Below, in pieces: positions 34,984 to 43,121 of a stretch of 64,000 nt of DNA. Origin of the DNA: Ornithinimicrobium pekingense DSM 21552 (lineage in GTDB: Bacteria > Actinomycetota > Actinomycetes > Actinomycetales > Dermatophilaceae); the NCBI RefSeq assembly GCF_000421185.1, contig NZ_ATWJ01000007.1, positions 248,001-312,000 on the forward strand, written 5' to 3'. Position 1 is the first letter of the stretch, and the number at the start of each line of letters is the position of its first letter. The notes beneath the pieces are model-generated. The model was not told the origin of the DNA. It saw only the letters and a program-made list of their open reading frames with translations, and made no database searches. Made by a program: the position numbers and the translations under genes.

Positions 34984-35958
34984 TTCTGGATCAACGAGCC
35001 CAGCAAGGTCTTCGTCGCCCGGCACGGCCGCTCGGAGCTCACGCCGACCTTCCTGACCGAGCAGCAGGTGCACGACCTCGTGGAGCGGATGCTGCGCAGC
35101 TCTGGCCGGCGCGTGGACCTGAGCAGCCCGTTCGTCGACGCCTCGCTCCCGGACGGCAGCCGGCTGCACGTCACGATCCCCGACATCACCCGGCGGCACT
35201 GGGCCGTCAACATCCGCAAGTTCGTCGTGGCCGCGGACGAGCTGTCCGACCTCGTGCACCTGGGGAGCCTGACCGAGCACGCGGCACGCTTCCTCGAGGC
35301 CGCGGTCGTCAGCGGACTCAACGTGCTCGTCGCGGGCGGCACCCAGGCGGGCAAGACGACCCTGCTGAACTGCCTCGCCGCCGCGGTCCCCGCCCAGGAG
35401 CGTGTCGTCACCTGCGAGGAGGTGTTCGAGCTCAAGGTGAACCTGCGCGACGTCGCGGCGATGCAGTGTCGCCAACCCAGCCTCGAGGGCACCGGCGAGG
35501 TGCCCCTGCGCCGGCTGGTCAAGGAGGCGCTGCGGATGCGCCCCGGTCGCATCATCGTCGGCGAGGTCCGGCAGGAGGAGAGCCTCGACCTGCTCATCGC
35601 CCTGAACAGCGGACTGCCCGGGATGGCCACGGTGCACGCCAACAGCGCCCGGGAGGCGGTGACGAAGATGTGCACGCTGCCGCTCCTCGCCGGCCCCAAC
35701 GTCTCCTCCAGCTTCGTGGTGCCCACCGTCGCCGCGTCGGTCGACCTCGTGGTGCACCTGGGGCTGGAGGCCGACGGTCGGCGGCAGGTCCGCGAGATCG
35801 CCGCCCTGCCCGGCCGGGTCGAGGGTGACGTGGTCGAGATCGCCGACATCTTCGTGCGCAGGGACGGCCAGCTGGTCAGGGCTGACGGCTACCCGCCCCA
35901 CGAGGAACGCTTCGTCCGCGCCGGCTACGACCTGCGCGCGCTGCTGGGGTCGAGCTGA
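34981..35958 (+). pseudogene. tadA: TadA/CpaF pilus ATPase, 5' truncated
   Basis: Type II/IV secretion ATPase that powers Flp pilus assembly. Homology runs from FWINEPSKVFVARHGRSEL to the end: RRVDLSSPFVDA, Walker A AGGTQAGKTTLLN, ATCEEVFELK-type Asp box (VVTCEEVFELKVN), Walker B RPGRIIVGEVR and the His box MATVHANSA. The N-terminal domain (roughly the first 80-120 residues of the family) is missing because integrase-linked DNA abuts the gene. The first possible start is GTG 35068, with no ribosome site. The ATP site is present but the protein is probably non-functional. Its stop overlaps tadB by one base (TGATG). Confidence 0.85.
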
Positions 35959-36824
35959 TGGCCGGGGCGGTGTGGGGGCTGGTGCTCGGGCTCGGCCTGG
36001 CCTGCATCTGGTGGTCGTTCTGGCCACGCGCGGAGGGGGTGCGCGCGCGACCGCACCGACGCCGCGTCGACCACCTCGCCGACGAGATCGTCCTGGCCGG
36101 TGTCCGAGGGCTGGGGCCCTGGACCTTCATCGGTTCCGCGGTCGCGCTGGCGCTGCTGGCCCTGCTGCTCGTGCTCGCGGTCACGGGGGTGTGGACCGTC
36201 AGCCTCTGCTTCGCGGTCATGGCGCTCTGGGCCCCCTTCGCGGTGGTGCGTTCCCGTGCCCGGCGACGGCGTACGCGGCTGCGTGACGTGTGGCCGGACG
36301 CCGTCGACCACGTCCAGTCCGCGGTGCGTGCCGGCCTGGCGCTGCCCGAGGCGCTGGTCCAGCTCGGCGAGCGGGGGCCCGAGGAGCTGCGTCCGCAGTT
36401 CGTGGAGTTCACCCACGACTACCGGGCGACCGGCAGGTTCTCGGAGTCCCTGGACCGCCTCAAGGACCGACTCTCGGACCCCGTGGCCGACCGTCTGGTC
36501 GAGGCGCTGCGGATCGCTCGTGACGTGGGTGGTACCGACCTGGGCAAGGTGCTGCGTGCCCTCACCGCCTTCCTGCGCGAGGATGCCCGGGCACGGGCCG
36601 AGCTCGAGGCGCGACAGTCCTGGACGGTCAACGCCGCCCGGCTCGCGATGGCCGCGCCCTGGGCGGTGCTCCTGCTCCTGGCCTCCCGGGGGTCCACCCT
36701 GGACGCGTACAGCACTCCCGCAGGTGCCCTGGTCCTGGCGGTGGGTGCCGCCGTCACCGTGCTCGCCTACCAGCTGATGGTGCGGCTCGGGCGGCTGCCC
36801 GAGGAGCAGAGGGTGCTGAGATGA
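35958..36824 (+). CDS. tadB: TadB-like inner-membrane platform protein
   Basis: 288 residues, type II secretion F-domain family. N-terminal helix (WGLVLGLGLACIWWSFW), two further helices near residues 55-95, then a cytosolic F domain (VDHVQSAVRAGLALPEALVQ, HDYRATGRFSESLDRLKDRL) and two C-terminal helices. With TadC it forms the membrane platform on which the TadA ATPase pushes pilin. Overlaps tadA (1 base) and tadC (ATGA), so translation is coupled. Confidence 0.85.
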   Translation: MAGAVWGLVLGLGLACIWWSFWPRAEGVRARPHRRRVDHLADEIVLAGVRGLGPWTFIGSAVALALLALLLVLAVTGVWTVSLCFAVMALWAPFAVVRSRARRRRTRLRDVWPDAVDHVQSAVRAGLALPEALVQLGERGPEELRPQFVEFTHDYRATGRFSESLDRLKDRLSDPVADRLVEALRIARDVGGTDLGKVLRALTAFLREDARARAELEARQSWTVNAARLAMAAPWAVLLLLASRGSTLDAYSTPAGALVLAVGAAVTVLAYQLMVRLGRLPEEQRVLR

Positions 36825-37753
36825 CGCCCGTCCAGTGGTGGGGCGCCGGCCTTGGTCTCCTGCTGGCCGGTGGCCTGCTCCTGGTCTGGGCGGGCCTGCC
36901 GCTCACCCGCCGCAGCGACCTGACCGCGCGGATCGAGCCCTACCTGGACCGGGCTCCGCTGCGCTCGCGGCTGCTGCTGGTGGACGACGGCCGCCCGTGG
37001 CGCCTCGGCGACGTGGTCGACCCCCTGGCCCGGCGCGGCGCGGCCGCCCTGGACCAGGTCCTCGGCGGCACCGAGTCCGTCCGCTCCCGCCTGCAGCGGG
37101 CGGGCCTGGCACCCGACGTGGAGGGCTTCCGGATCCAGCAGGTCCTGTGGGGCCTGGCGTCGGCGGTCCTGGCGGCCGGGCTGGGCTCGGTGCTGTGGTG
37201 GACCCGCGGCGCCAGCGTGGTCGCCCTCGGGGTGCTGGTCGGGTGCGCCTTCCTCGCAGGCGTGGTCGTGCGAGACACGCTGCTGAGCCGGGCTGCGGCC
37301 CGGCGGGAGCGGTTGATCATGGCCGAGTTCCCGGCCGTGGCCGAGCTGCTCGCGCTGTCCGTCACGGCGGGGGAGGGGACGGTGCAGGCGCTCGAACGCG
37401 TGGCACGGCTGTCCTCCGGGGAGCTGGCCGGTGAGCTCCAGCTGTGCCTCGCGCAGGCACGGACGGGGGCCAGCCTGCCCGAGGCCCTGCAGGCGCTGAG
37501 CAGACGCACCGGGCTCGCGCCGATCGTGCGCTTCGTCGACGGGCTGGTGGTCGCGATCCAGCGCGGCACGCCCCTCGGCGAGGTCCTGCGCGCCCAGGCC
37601 GCCGACGCGCGCGAGGCCGCACGCCAGGGGCTGATCGAGGAGGGCGGTCGGCGCGAGATCACGATGATGGTCCCCGTCGTCTTCCTGGTCCTGCCCGTCA
37701 CCGTCCTGTTCGCGGTCTTTCCCGGGGTCACGATGCTGCGGATCGCCCTGTGA
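36821..37753 (+). CDS. tadC: TadC-like inner-membrane platform protein
   Basis: 310 residues, second F-domain protein. Helices near residues 7-27 and 100-160 flank a cytosolic segment. The F domain is at about 165-260 (AELLALSVTAGEGTVQALER; IVRFVDGLVVAIQRGTPLGE), and the protein ends with a strong C-terminal helix (MMVPVVFLVLPVTVLFAVF). Partner of TadB. The start overlaps the tadB stop by four bases. Confidence 0.85.
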   Translation: MTPVQWWGAGLGLLLAGGLLLVWAGLPLTRRSDLTARIEPYLDRAPLRSRLLLVDDGRPWRLGDVVDPLARRGAAALDQVLGGTESVRSRLQRAGLAPDVEGFRIQQVLWGLASAVLAAGLGSVLWWTRGASVVALGVLVGCAFLAGVVVRDTLLSRAAARRERLIMAEFPAVAELLALSVTAGEGTVQALERVARLSSGELAGELQLCLAQARTGASLPEALQALSRRTGLAPIVRFVDGLVVAIQRGTPLGEVLRAQAADAREAARQGLIEEGGRREITMMVPVVFLVLPVTVLFAVFPGVTMLRIAL

Positions 37754-37849
37754 CCCCCGCCGGCCACGCCCGGACCCGGCACCCCGACGACCTGTCCATG
37801 ACACGCGGTGGCGTGACCGTCACGCCGCCATCGACGAAGGGAACACGCG

Positions 37850-38074
37850 ATGCGTCGCTCGACCTCCTTGTCCGCCGTCGACCGGCACCGACCCTCCGGC
37901 CGGTCGTTCGCCCAGCGCCTCCGCAGCTGGGCGGCCGAACCGGAGCGCGGTGATGTCCCGGGATGGGTGCTCATCACCATCATGACCGCGGGCCTGGTGG
38001 CCGCGCTGTGGCTCGTCGCCGAGCCCCTGCTCACGGGGCTCTTCACCAGCGCCGTCTCCAGCGTCGGCGGTTGA
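37850..38074 (+). CDS. Flp-type prepilin-like protein
   Basis: 74 residues, AGGGA upstream. A positively charged leader ends in ERGDVPGWVLITIMTAGLVA, a class III-prepilin-like pattern: Gly before an acidic residue, then a single hydrophobic helix (LITIMTAGLVAALWLVAEPL). It sits at the normal pilin position between TadC and TadE genes. Cleavage after the Gly of RGD is inference; the pre-peptidase gene is not in the window. Confidence 0.75.
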   Translation: MRRSTSLSAVDRHRPSGRSFAQRLRSWAAEPERGDVPGWVLITIMTAGLVAALWLVAEPLLTGLFTSAVSSVGG

Positions 38075-38472
38075 CCCACCGGCCGCCGGCCACCGCGGTG
38101 GATCGCGAGCGTGGGGCCGCGGTGTCGGAGTTCGCCCTGCTGGCGGGCCTGGTGAGCGTGATCCTGCTGGCGGCCGCCCAGCTCGCGCTCGCGCTGCACC
38201 TGCACAACACGGCGACGGCGCACGTGATCGAGGGCGCGCGCCACGGCGCGCGGGCCGACTCATCGCCGGCGCTCGGCGCCGCCCGTGCGCGACAGCTGCT
38301 GGAGCAGAGCCTGCCGGGAGCGGGTGGGGTCACGGTGACCGCGGGTCGCTCCTCGGTCGCCGGCGTGGAGGTCGTGCAGGTGTCCGCCTCGCTCGCGCTG
38401 CCCGTCTTCGGCCCGTTCGGGCCCGCGGACCGGATGACCGTGACCGGTCAGGCCTACGCGGAGGACCAGTGA
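38071..38472 (+). CDS. TadE-like pseudopilin
   Basis: 133 residues if started at TTG 38071, which overlaps the pilin stop (TTGA); GTG 38098 is an alternative. RERGAAVSEFALLAGLVSVI is the TadE signature (GxxxxEFAL plus N-terminal helix), followed by a periplasmic domain (TATAHVIEGARHGARADSS). A minor pilin of the Tad system. Confidence 0.75.
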   Translation: MTHRPPATAVDRERGAAVSEFALLAGLVSVILLAAAQLALALHLHNTATAHVIEGARHGARADSSPALGAARARQLLEQSLPGAGGVTVTAGRSSVAGVEVVQVSASLALPVFGPFGPADRMTVTGQAYAEDQ

Positions 38473-38909
38473 GCACGCAACGGGCGGGGGACCGGGGCTC
38501 GATGACGGTCGAGGTGGCCTTCCTCCTGGCCCTCCTCGTCGTCCCGCTCTTCTACCTCGTGGCGACCGTCGGACGGGTCCAGGCGGGCGCGTATGCCGTG
38601 TCCGCGGCGGCCCGTGAGGCCGGCCGGACCTTCGTCACGGCCACAGACGCTCCCTCCGCCGGGGGGCGCGCCCAGGCGGCCGCCGCCCTGGTCTTCGACG
38701 CCCATGGTTTCGGCCCGGGGGAGGGGACCGTCTCGGTGACGTGCGAGGAGTCCATCTGCCTGAGCCCGGGGGGCCGGGTCGTCGTCGAGACGCGGATCGA
38801 GGTCCAGCTGCCACTGGTCCCGGACTTCATGCGCGGGTCGGTGCCGACGTCGGTCGCGCTCTCGGCCCAGCACGTCGAGGCCGTGGACGAGTACCGGGAG
38901 GGCCGATGA
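38469..38909 (+). CDS. TadE/TadF-like pseudopilin
   Basis: 146 residues from GTG 38469, overlapping the previous stop. GDRGSMTVEVAFLLALLVVP is the TadE-type prepilin motif, with Glu at the mature position near +5, followed by SAAAREAGRTFVTATD and a beta-type extracellular part with two Cys (VTCEESICLSP) that may form a disulfide. Minor pilin. Confidence 0.75.
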   Translation: MSTQRAGDRGSMTVEVAFLLALLVVPLFYLVATVGRVQAGAYAVSAAAREAGRTFVTATDAPSAGGRAQAAAALVFDAHGFGPGEGTVSVTCEESICLSPGGRVVVETRIEVQLPLVPDFMRGSVPTSVALSAQHVEAVDEYREGR

Positions 38910-39361
38910 GTCAGCCGCGCGACCCGGAGAGCGGGCAGATCAGCATCCTCGTGGTCGGTCTCGTCGCGGTCTGTCTCTCGATCGTCCTCGGCGTCGTCGG
39001 GGTCACCAGCGTCCAGCTCAGCCGCATCCACGTCCTGGACGCCGCCGACGCCGCTGCCCTGGACGCCAGCGACGCGCTGGCGCCCGACCGGGCCTACGGC
39101 GAGGGCGTCGGCGCCGGCGTCCCGCTGACCGACGAGACCGTCCGCGAGGCGGCTGCGGCGCACCTGGGCAGCCGGCAGCGCCCCACGCGTCTGAGCAGCT
39201 GGGAGGTCGCCCCCGGCACCGGCTCGCCCGACGGTCGGACGGCGGTCGTGGTCGTGCGAGGGACTGCCCGCATCCCGGTGCTGTCCTCGGTGCTGGAGCC
39301 GTTCGGCGGCGGCGTGACCGTCACCATGACCTTGTCGGCCCGCAGCGACCTCGTGCCGTGA
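38906..39361 (+). CDS. TadG-like pilus-associated protein
   Basis: 151 residues from ATG 38906 (ATGA overlap). DPESGQISILVVGLVAVCLS is the TadG/Rv3660c-neighbour type N-terminus, a single helix, followed by VLDAADAAALDASDALA, a helix shared by TadG-like proteins. The rest is an extracellular beta domain. Last member of the pilus operon, with its stop overlapping the next start (GTGA). Confidence 0.75.
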   Translation: MSQPRDPESGQISILVVGLVAVCLSIVLGVVGVTSVQLSRIHVLDAADAAALDASDALAPDRAYGEGVGAGVPLTDETVREAAAAHLGSRQRPTRLSSWEVAPGTGSPDGRTAVVVVRGTARIPVLSSVLEPFGGGVTVTMTLSARSDLVP

Positions 39362-40062
39362 CGGCCGTGGCGTCGGCGGCGTGCGACGACTGCGAGACTG
39401 GGCGCATGCGCGACATCACGGCGGAGACCTTCGACGCCGTCCTGTTCGACAACGACGGGACGCTCACCGACTCGACAGCGGCCGTGGAGCGGGCCTGGCG
39501 GGCGTGGGCCACCCACCACGAGGTCCCGCTGGAGCGGCTCACCGCCTTTCACGGTGTGCCCAGCCGCAGCATCGTGGAGGCGGTGGTCCCCCCGCACGTG
39601 GACGTCGACGTCGCGACCGCGGACATCGACCGGCGCGAGCTGGAGGACCTTGCGGGCGTCGTCGCACTGCCCGGGGCGGCGGACGCCATGGCCGCCGTGG
39701 GGGGACGGGCCGCCATCGTGACGTCGGCGGGGCGCGAGCTGGCGGTCCTGCGGCTCGGGGCCGCCGGCCTGGCAGCGCCCGAGGCGTTCGTGACGGCCGA
39801 CGACATCAACCGGGGCAAGCCAGACCCGCAGCCCTACCTGGTCGGCGCCCGCAAGCTGGGGGTCGATCCGTCCCGGTGCCTGGTGGTGGAGGATGCGCCT
39901 GCCGGTCTGCGGTCCGGGCGGGGAGCCGGAGCGGCCACGCTCGCCGTGACGACCACCAGCCCGCACGAGGTGCTCGAGCCGTGGGCCGACCTCGTCGTGG
40001 CAGACCTGGGCGTGGTGGTCTTCAGCGCGACCCCCGAAGGGGTCCGGATCTCGCTGCGCTGA
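39358..40062 (+). CDS. HAD-superfamily hydrolase
   Basis: 234 residues from GTG 39358; ATG 39406 is an alternative that removes a Cys-containing leader and fits the family better. Motif I FDAVLFDNDGTLTDS (DxD), motif II AIVTSAG, motif III RGKPDPQPY, motif IV VVEDAPAGL. The small cap (HGVPSRSIVEAVV) places it with beta-phosphoglucomutase/sugar-phosphatase-type HADs. Substrate unknown. It is coupled to the pilus operon by overlap if GTG is used. Confidence 0.85.
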   Translation: MTAVASAACDDCETGRMRDITAETFDAVLFDNDGTLTDSTAAVERAWRAWATHHEVPLERLTAFHGVPSRSIVEAVVPPHVDVDVATADIDRRELEDLAGVVALPGAADAMAAVGGRAAIVTSAGRELAVLRLGAAGLAAPEAFVTADDINRGKPDPQPYLVGARKLGVDPSRCLVVEDAPAGLRSGRGAGAATLAVTTTSPHEVLEPWADLVVADLGVVVFSATPEGVRISLR

Positions 40063-40130
40063 GGGCACGCGCCGGGGACCGGCGCCGCGGGTGCGGGCGA
40101 GCTGCCGTACGGCAGCCGCGGGACGAGCTC

Positions 40131-40793
40131 TCAGCCGGCAGCGGTCGCGTGGGCGCGCTGCTCCTCCTGGACGGGGACCTGCAGCTCGGCGAGGAGGTCC
40201 CTGACCCTGGTCTCGAGCTCGTCGGCGATGCGGCGGGCGGTCTCGAGGTCCTGGGCGTAGGGGTCGTCCACGTCCCAGCGCACGGTCCGGCGCCCCTCGA
40301 GGTCGCAGGAGCGGCACCCGATGAGGACCAGCACGTCGGCGGCGTCCAGCGCGTCCTCCTGCACCTCCGAGGGCAGTGCGTGGAGCAGCTCGATCCCCCG
40401 CTCGGCCAGGACCGTCCGGGTGTGCGGGTTGAGTCGTCCGGTGGGGTGGACGCCGGCGGAGCGGGTGAGGACGCGTCCCCCGGACAGGTGCTCCGCCAGG
40501 GCCGCGGCGACCTGCGAACGCCCCTCGTTGTGCTCGCAGACGAAGAGGAGCTTGGGCAGGGGTGACAGCGCCCGGCCCTGGCTCCGTGCTGCGGCGAGCA
40601 GCTCGTCTCGCACCCGGTGGTACAGCAGCGAGGGGATGAACTCCGCGTGCTTGCCTGACGTCTCGAGCTCAGCCCTGCCACGGGCGACCACGGCCGCGAC
40701 CTCCTCCGGGGTGAACCCGTCCCCGAACCGCTCGGTGAGGTCCTCCAGGACCCGCGCGACCGAGCGCTCGTACATCAGGCTCTGCAGCTCCAT
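40131..40793 (-). CDS. LMW-phosphatase/arsenate-reductase-like protein with N-terminal helical domain
   Basis: 220 residues. Residues 1-75 form a helical bundle (VARVLEDLTERFGDGFTPEE) found fused to actinobacterial arsenate-mycothiol-transferase-type proteins. The catalytic domain has LLFVCEHNEGRSQVAAAL, a C-x5-R-S loop, plus RSAGVHP and, near the C-terminus, DVDDP as the general acid Asp. The loop reads CEHNEGRS where CVHNAGRS is usual. It is either an arsenate reductase or a protein-tyrosine phosphatase; no ars genes are adjacent. Divergent from the nitronate-monooxygenase-like gene. Confidence 0.8.
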   Translation of the reverse strand: MELQSLMYERSVARVLEDLTERFGDGFTPEEVAAVVARGRAELETSGKHAEFIPSLLYHRVRDELLAAARSQGRALSPLPKLLFVCEHNEGRSQVAAALAEHLSGGRVLTRSAGVHPTGRLNPHTRTVLAERGIELLHALPSEVQEDALDAADVLVLIGCRSCDLEGRRTVRWDVDDPYAQDLETARRIADELETRVRDLLAELQVPVQEEQRAHATAAG

Positions 40794-40809
40794 CGCGCCT
40801 CCCGTCAGA

Positions 40810-40829
40810 TGAACACCCGGTGAACACCC
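40810..40829 (-). repeat. Direct repeat TGAACACCC, 11-bp period
   Basis: Two copies (40810-40818 and 40821-40829), one helical turn apart, 16 bases upstream of the phosphatase-like gene start at 40793. Possible regulator binding site for that gene. Confidence 0.45.
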
Positions 40830-40910
40830 AGTGTACGCCAGGTGCTCCCTCGCTGCTCAGCGGTGGCCGGACGCGCGACGCAGGCTCCGCGGGAGGACGG
40901 AGCCAGAAAC

Positions 40911-40956
40911 TTACGCTACCGTAACCTACGCGACCGAAACCTACGGTTACGTAGGT
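40911..40956 (+). promoter_or_regulatory. Two TetR-type palindromes
   Basis: TTACGCTACCGTAA (40911-40924) and ACCTACGGTTACGTAGGT (40939-40956) are palindromes with four-base centres and shared TACG/CGTA half-sites. Their centres are 30 bp apart (about three helical turns), 31-76 bases before the ATG at 40987. This is the look of a TetR-family operator pair. No tetR gene is adjacent, so the regulator would be encoded elsewhere. Confidence 0.6.
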
Positions 40957-40986
40957 CCACCGATCCGGAAGGTGACCCCTTCGAGC

Positions 40987-42483
40987 ATGGCTGTTGCGCA
41001 CACCGAGCACCCCCCGTTCCCCGCCCCGCCCCGAGAGCGCCCACGTCCCGTCGTGATCCAGGGCGGCATGGGAGTGGCCGTCTCCGGGTGGCGCCTCGCC
41101 CGCGAGGTGGCTCAGGCCGGCCACCTCGGTGTGGTCTCAGGCACCGCGATGGACGCGGTGCTCTCCCGCGTCCTGCAGGACGGCGACCCGGGCGGGCACT
41201 ACCGTCGCGCCCTCGCCCACTTCCCGAGCCCGGCCATGGCCGGGCGGGTCCTGGAGAAGTACTTCGTCGAGGGTGGCAAGGCGCCGGACGCGCCCTACAA
41301 GCCGATCCCCAAGCTGACCCTGGAGACCGCACGCGCGGGCCAGGAGCTCGCCGTGCTCGGCAACTTCGCCGAGGTGTGGCTCGCCAAGGAGGATCTGGGA
41401 ACGGACGCCGTCGTCGGGATCAACTGCCTCGAGAAGGTGCAGATGGCCACCCCGACCGCGCTGCTGGGCGCGATGCTCGCCGGGGTCGACTACGTGCTCA
41501 TGGGAGCCGGCATACCCCGCGAGATCCCGCAGCTGCTGCGGGCCCTGGCCGCCGGCCGACCCGGTTCCATCACGGCTGACGTCGCCGGCGGCTCGATCCG
41601 CCGCACGGTGTCCGTCGACCCTGCCGACCTGCTCGGGGAGGACCTCCCGAGCCTGGTGCGGCCCGACTTCCTGGCCATCGTCTCGGTCGACCAGCTCGCC
41701 TCCTACCTGCACCGAGACCCCGACATCCGCCCCGACGGGTTCGTGGTGGAGCGCCCGCCCGCCGGCGGGCACTCGGCCCCGCCCCGGGGCAAGCTGCAGC
41801 TCGACGAGGGTGGGGAGCCGGTCTACGGCAGCCGCGACGAGGCTGACCTCGCCAAGATGGCTGCCCTCGGGCTGCCGTTCTGGATGGCCGGTGCCTACGG
41901 CACGCCCGAGCAGGTCGCCGAGGCGCTGCGCGCGGGCGCCGTCGGCGTCCAGGTCGGGACGCTCTTCGCGCTCTCCCTCGACTCCGGCCTGGCGGCCGGG
42001 GCCCGCGGCCAGCTGCTCGACCAGCTGCGGTCCGGGGAGCTGACGGTGCGCAACGACCCGCGGGCCAGCCCGACGGGGTTCCCGTTCAAGGTCGCCACCC
42101 TGGAGGGCAGCGCCAGCCAGACCGAGGTCTACGAGGCCCGGCCGCGGCTGTGCGACCTGTCCTACCTGCGCCAGCCCTACGAGCGCGAGGACGGTGAGGT
42201 CGGCTACCGCTGCGCCTCGGAGCCGGTGCACATGTACCTGAAGAAGGGCGGCACCGAGGAGGAGACCCGTGGGCGCAAGTGCCTGTGCAACGGGCTGATG
42301 GCCAACATCGGCCTCGGTCAGCACCGCAAGGACGGGTATGTCGAGGACATCCTCGTCACGCTCGGGCAGGACCTGGCCGGCGCCAAGGAGCTCATCAAGC
42401 GCTACGCCCACGGCTGGCGCGCGGTGCACGCCCTGCAGTACCTGCAGGAGCACCTGCCCGGCGTCCGGCTCGCCGCCGTCTGA
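40987..42483 (+). CDS. Nitronate-monooxygenase/PfaD-like FMN enzyme
   Basis: 498 residues from ATG 40987 (MAVAHTEHPPFPAPPRER); the open frame upstream is the operator region. FMN-dependent TIM-barrel family: RPVVIQGGMGVAVSGWRLAR at the N-terminus, GVVSGTAMD, GVDYVLMGAGIP, and the phosphate-binding end AGAVGVQVGTLFAL. A C-terminal extension carries several Cys (RKCLCNGLMANIG). Relatives oxidise nitronates or act as PfaD-type enoyl reductases in lipid or polyketide synthesis; with TetR-type operators a lipid-linked role is possible. Cytosolic. Confidence 0.8.
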   Translation: MAVAHTEHPPFPAPPRERPRPVVIQGGMGVAVSGWRLAREVAQAGHLGVVSGTAMDAVLSRVLQDGDPGGHYRRALAHFPSPAMAGRVLEKYFVEGGKAPDAPYKPIPKLTLETARAGQELAVLGNFAEVWLAKEDLGTDAVVGINCLEKVQMATPTALLGAMLAGVDYVLMGAGIPREIPQLLRALAAGRPGSITADVAGGSIRRTVSVDPADLLGEDLPSLVRPDFLAIVSVDQLASYLHRDPDIRPDGFVVERPPAGGHSAPPRGKLQLDEGGEPVYGSRDEADLAKMAALGLPFWMAGAYGTPEQVAEALRAGAVGVQVGTLFALSLDSGLAAGARGQLLDQLRSGELTVRNDPRASPTGFPFKVATLEGSASQTEVYEARPRLCDLSYLRQPYEREDGEVGYRCASEPVHMYLKKGGTEEETRGRKCLCNGLMANIGLGQHRKDGYVEDILVTLGQDLAGAKELIKRYAHGWRAVHALQYLQEHLPGVRLAAV

Positions 42484-42504
42484 GCGGTCGCGACCAACCG
42501 GCCG

Positions 42505-43059
42505 TCACTCGCCCGTCTGGCCGTCGACGGCCTCGCGGAGGAGGTCGGCGTGGCCGTTGTGCCGGGCGTACTCCTCCACCATGTGGATGAGCAGCCAGCG
42601 CAGCGAGACCCGGGCGCGTCCGTCCCACGCTGGGTAGTCGCGGTCCAGGGCCTCGGGGCCGCTGCCGAGCAGGTCCTGCACGACGGCACGGGACCGGGCC
42701 ACGGAGCGCTCCCAGCGGTCGCGGGCCTCGGCCGCCGACAGGTCGCCTGCCGACGTCCACGCACGGACGAAGTCGGACCCGTCGTCCGTCGGCTGCCACA
42801 CCTGCGGCATCGGCGACCCGGTGGCTCCGGAGGCGAAGTAGAAGTCCTCCACCCAGGCCAGGCGGCTCAGCAGACCCGCCAGGGTCAGCTGCGAGGGGTG
42901 GGCCTCGAGCCTGCGCCGCAGACCGGCCTCGTCCAGCCCGCGGGTCTTCCACTCCAGCGTCGCCCGTTGGAAGTCGAGGAACCCCAGCAGGGTGTCGGCC
43001 TCGCCGGCCACCAGGGGAGGCTCGGGACGGCCCTGCTCGTCGGTCTGCGGGTTTCCCAT
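42505..43059 (-). CDS. DinB-family (DUF664) protein, possible mycothiol-dependent enzyme
   Basis: 184 residues, a four-helix DinB-like fold with TLLGFLDFQRATLEWKTRGL at the N-terminus and the metal-site pattern SLRWLLIHMVEEYARHNGHA at the C-terminus (H, E..H..H). DUF664 proteins include mycothiol S-transferases of actinobacteria. TAGCCT lies six bases before the ATG at 43059, so it may be leaderless. Convergent with the enzyme gene upstream and divergent from prfB. Confidence 0.8.
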   Translation of the reverse strand: MGNPQTDEQGRPEPPLVAGEADTLLGFLDFQRATLEWKTRGLDEAGLRRRLEAHPSQLTLAGLLSRLAWVEDFYFASGATGSPMPQVWQPTDDGSDFVRAWTSAGDLSAAEARDRWERSVARSRAVVQDLLGSGPEALDRDYPAWDGRARVSLRWLLIHMVEEYARHNGHADLLREAVDGQTGE

Positions 43060-43107
43060 GCCACGAGGCTAGACGAGCGCAGATGCGGTTCACCAACGGA
43101 TAACGCG

Positions 43108-43113
43108 TAGGCT
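43108..43113 (+). promoter_or_regulatory. Probable -10 (TAGGCT) for a leaderless prfB mRNA
   Basis: TAGGCT followed after eight bases by GTG 43122, with no Shine-Dalgarno sequence between. The same TAGGCT occurs seven bases before the ATG at 44257. Confidence 0.55.
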
Positions 43114-43121
43114 TGACCCTC

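Noticed and set aside
35068-35958. Complete, functional TadA from GTG 35068
   Set aside because: The family has a further N-terminal domain, homology continues upstream to 34,981, and there is no ribosome site at 35068.
41137-42453. 438-residue open frame antisense to the FMN enzyme
   Set aside because: Shadow frame with no domain signature; sense strand has the GGMG and phosphate-binding motifs.
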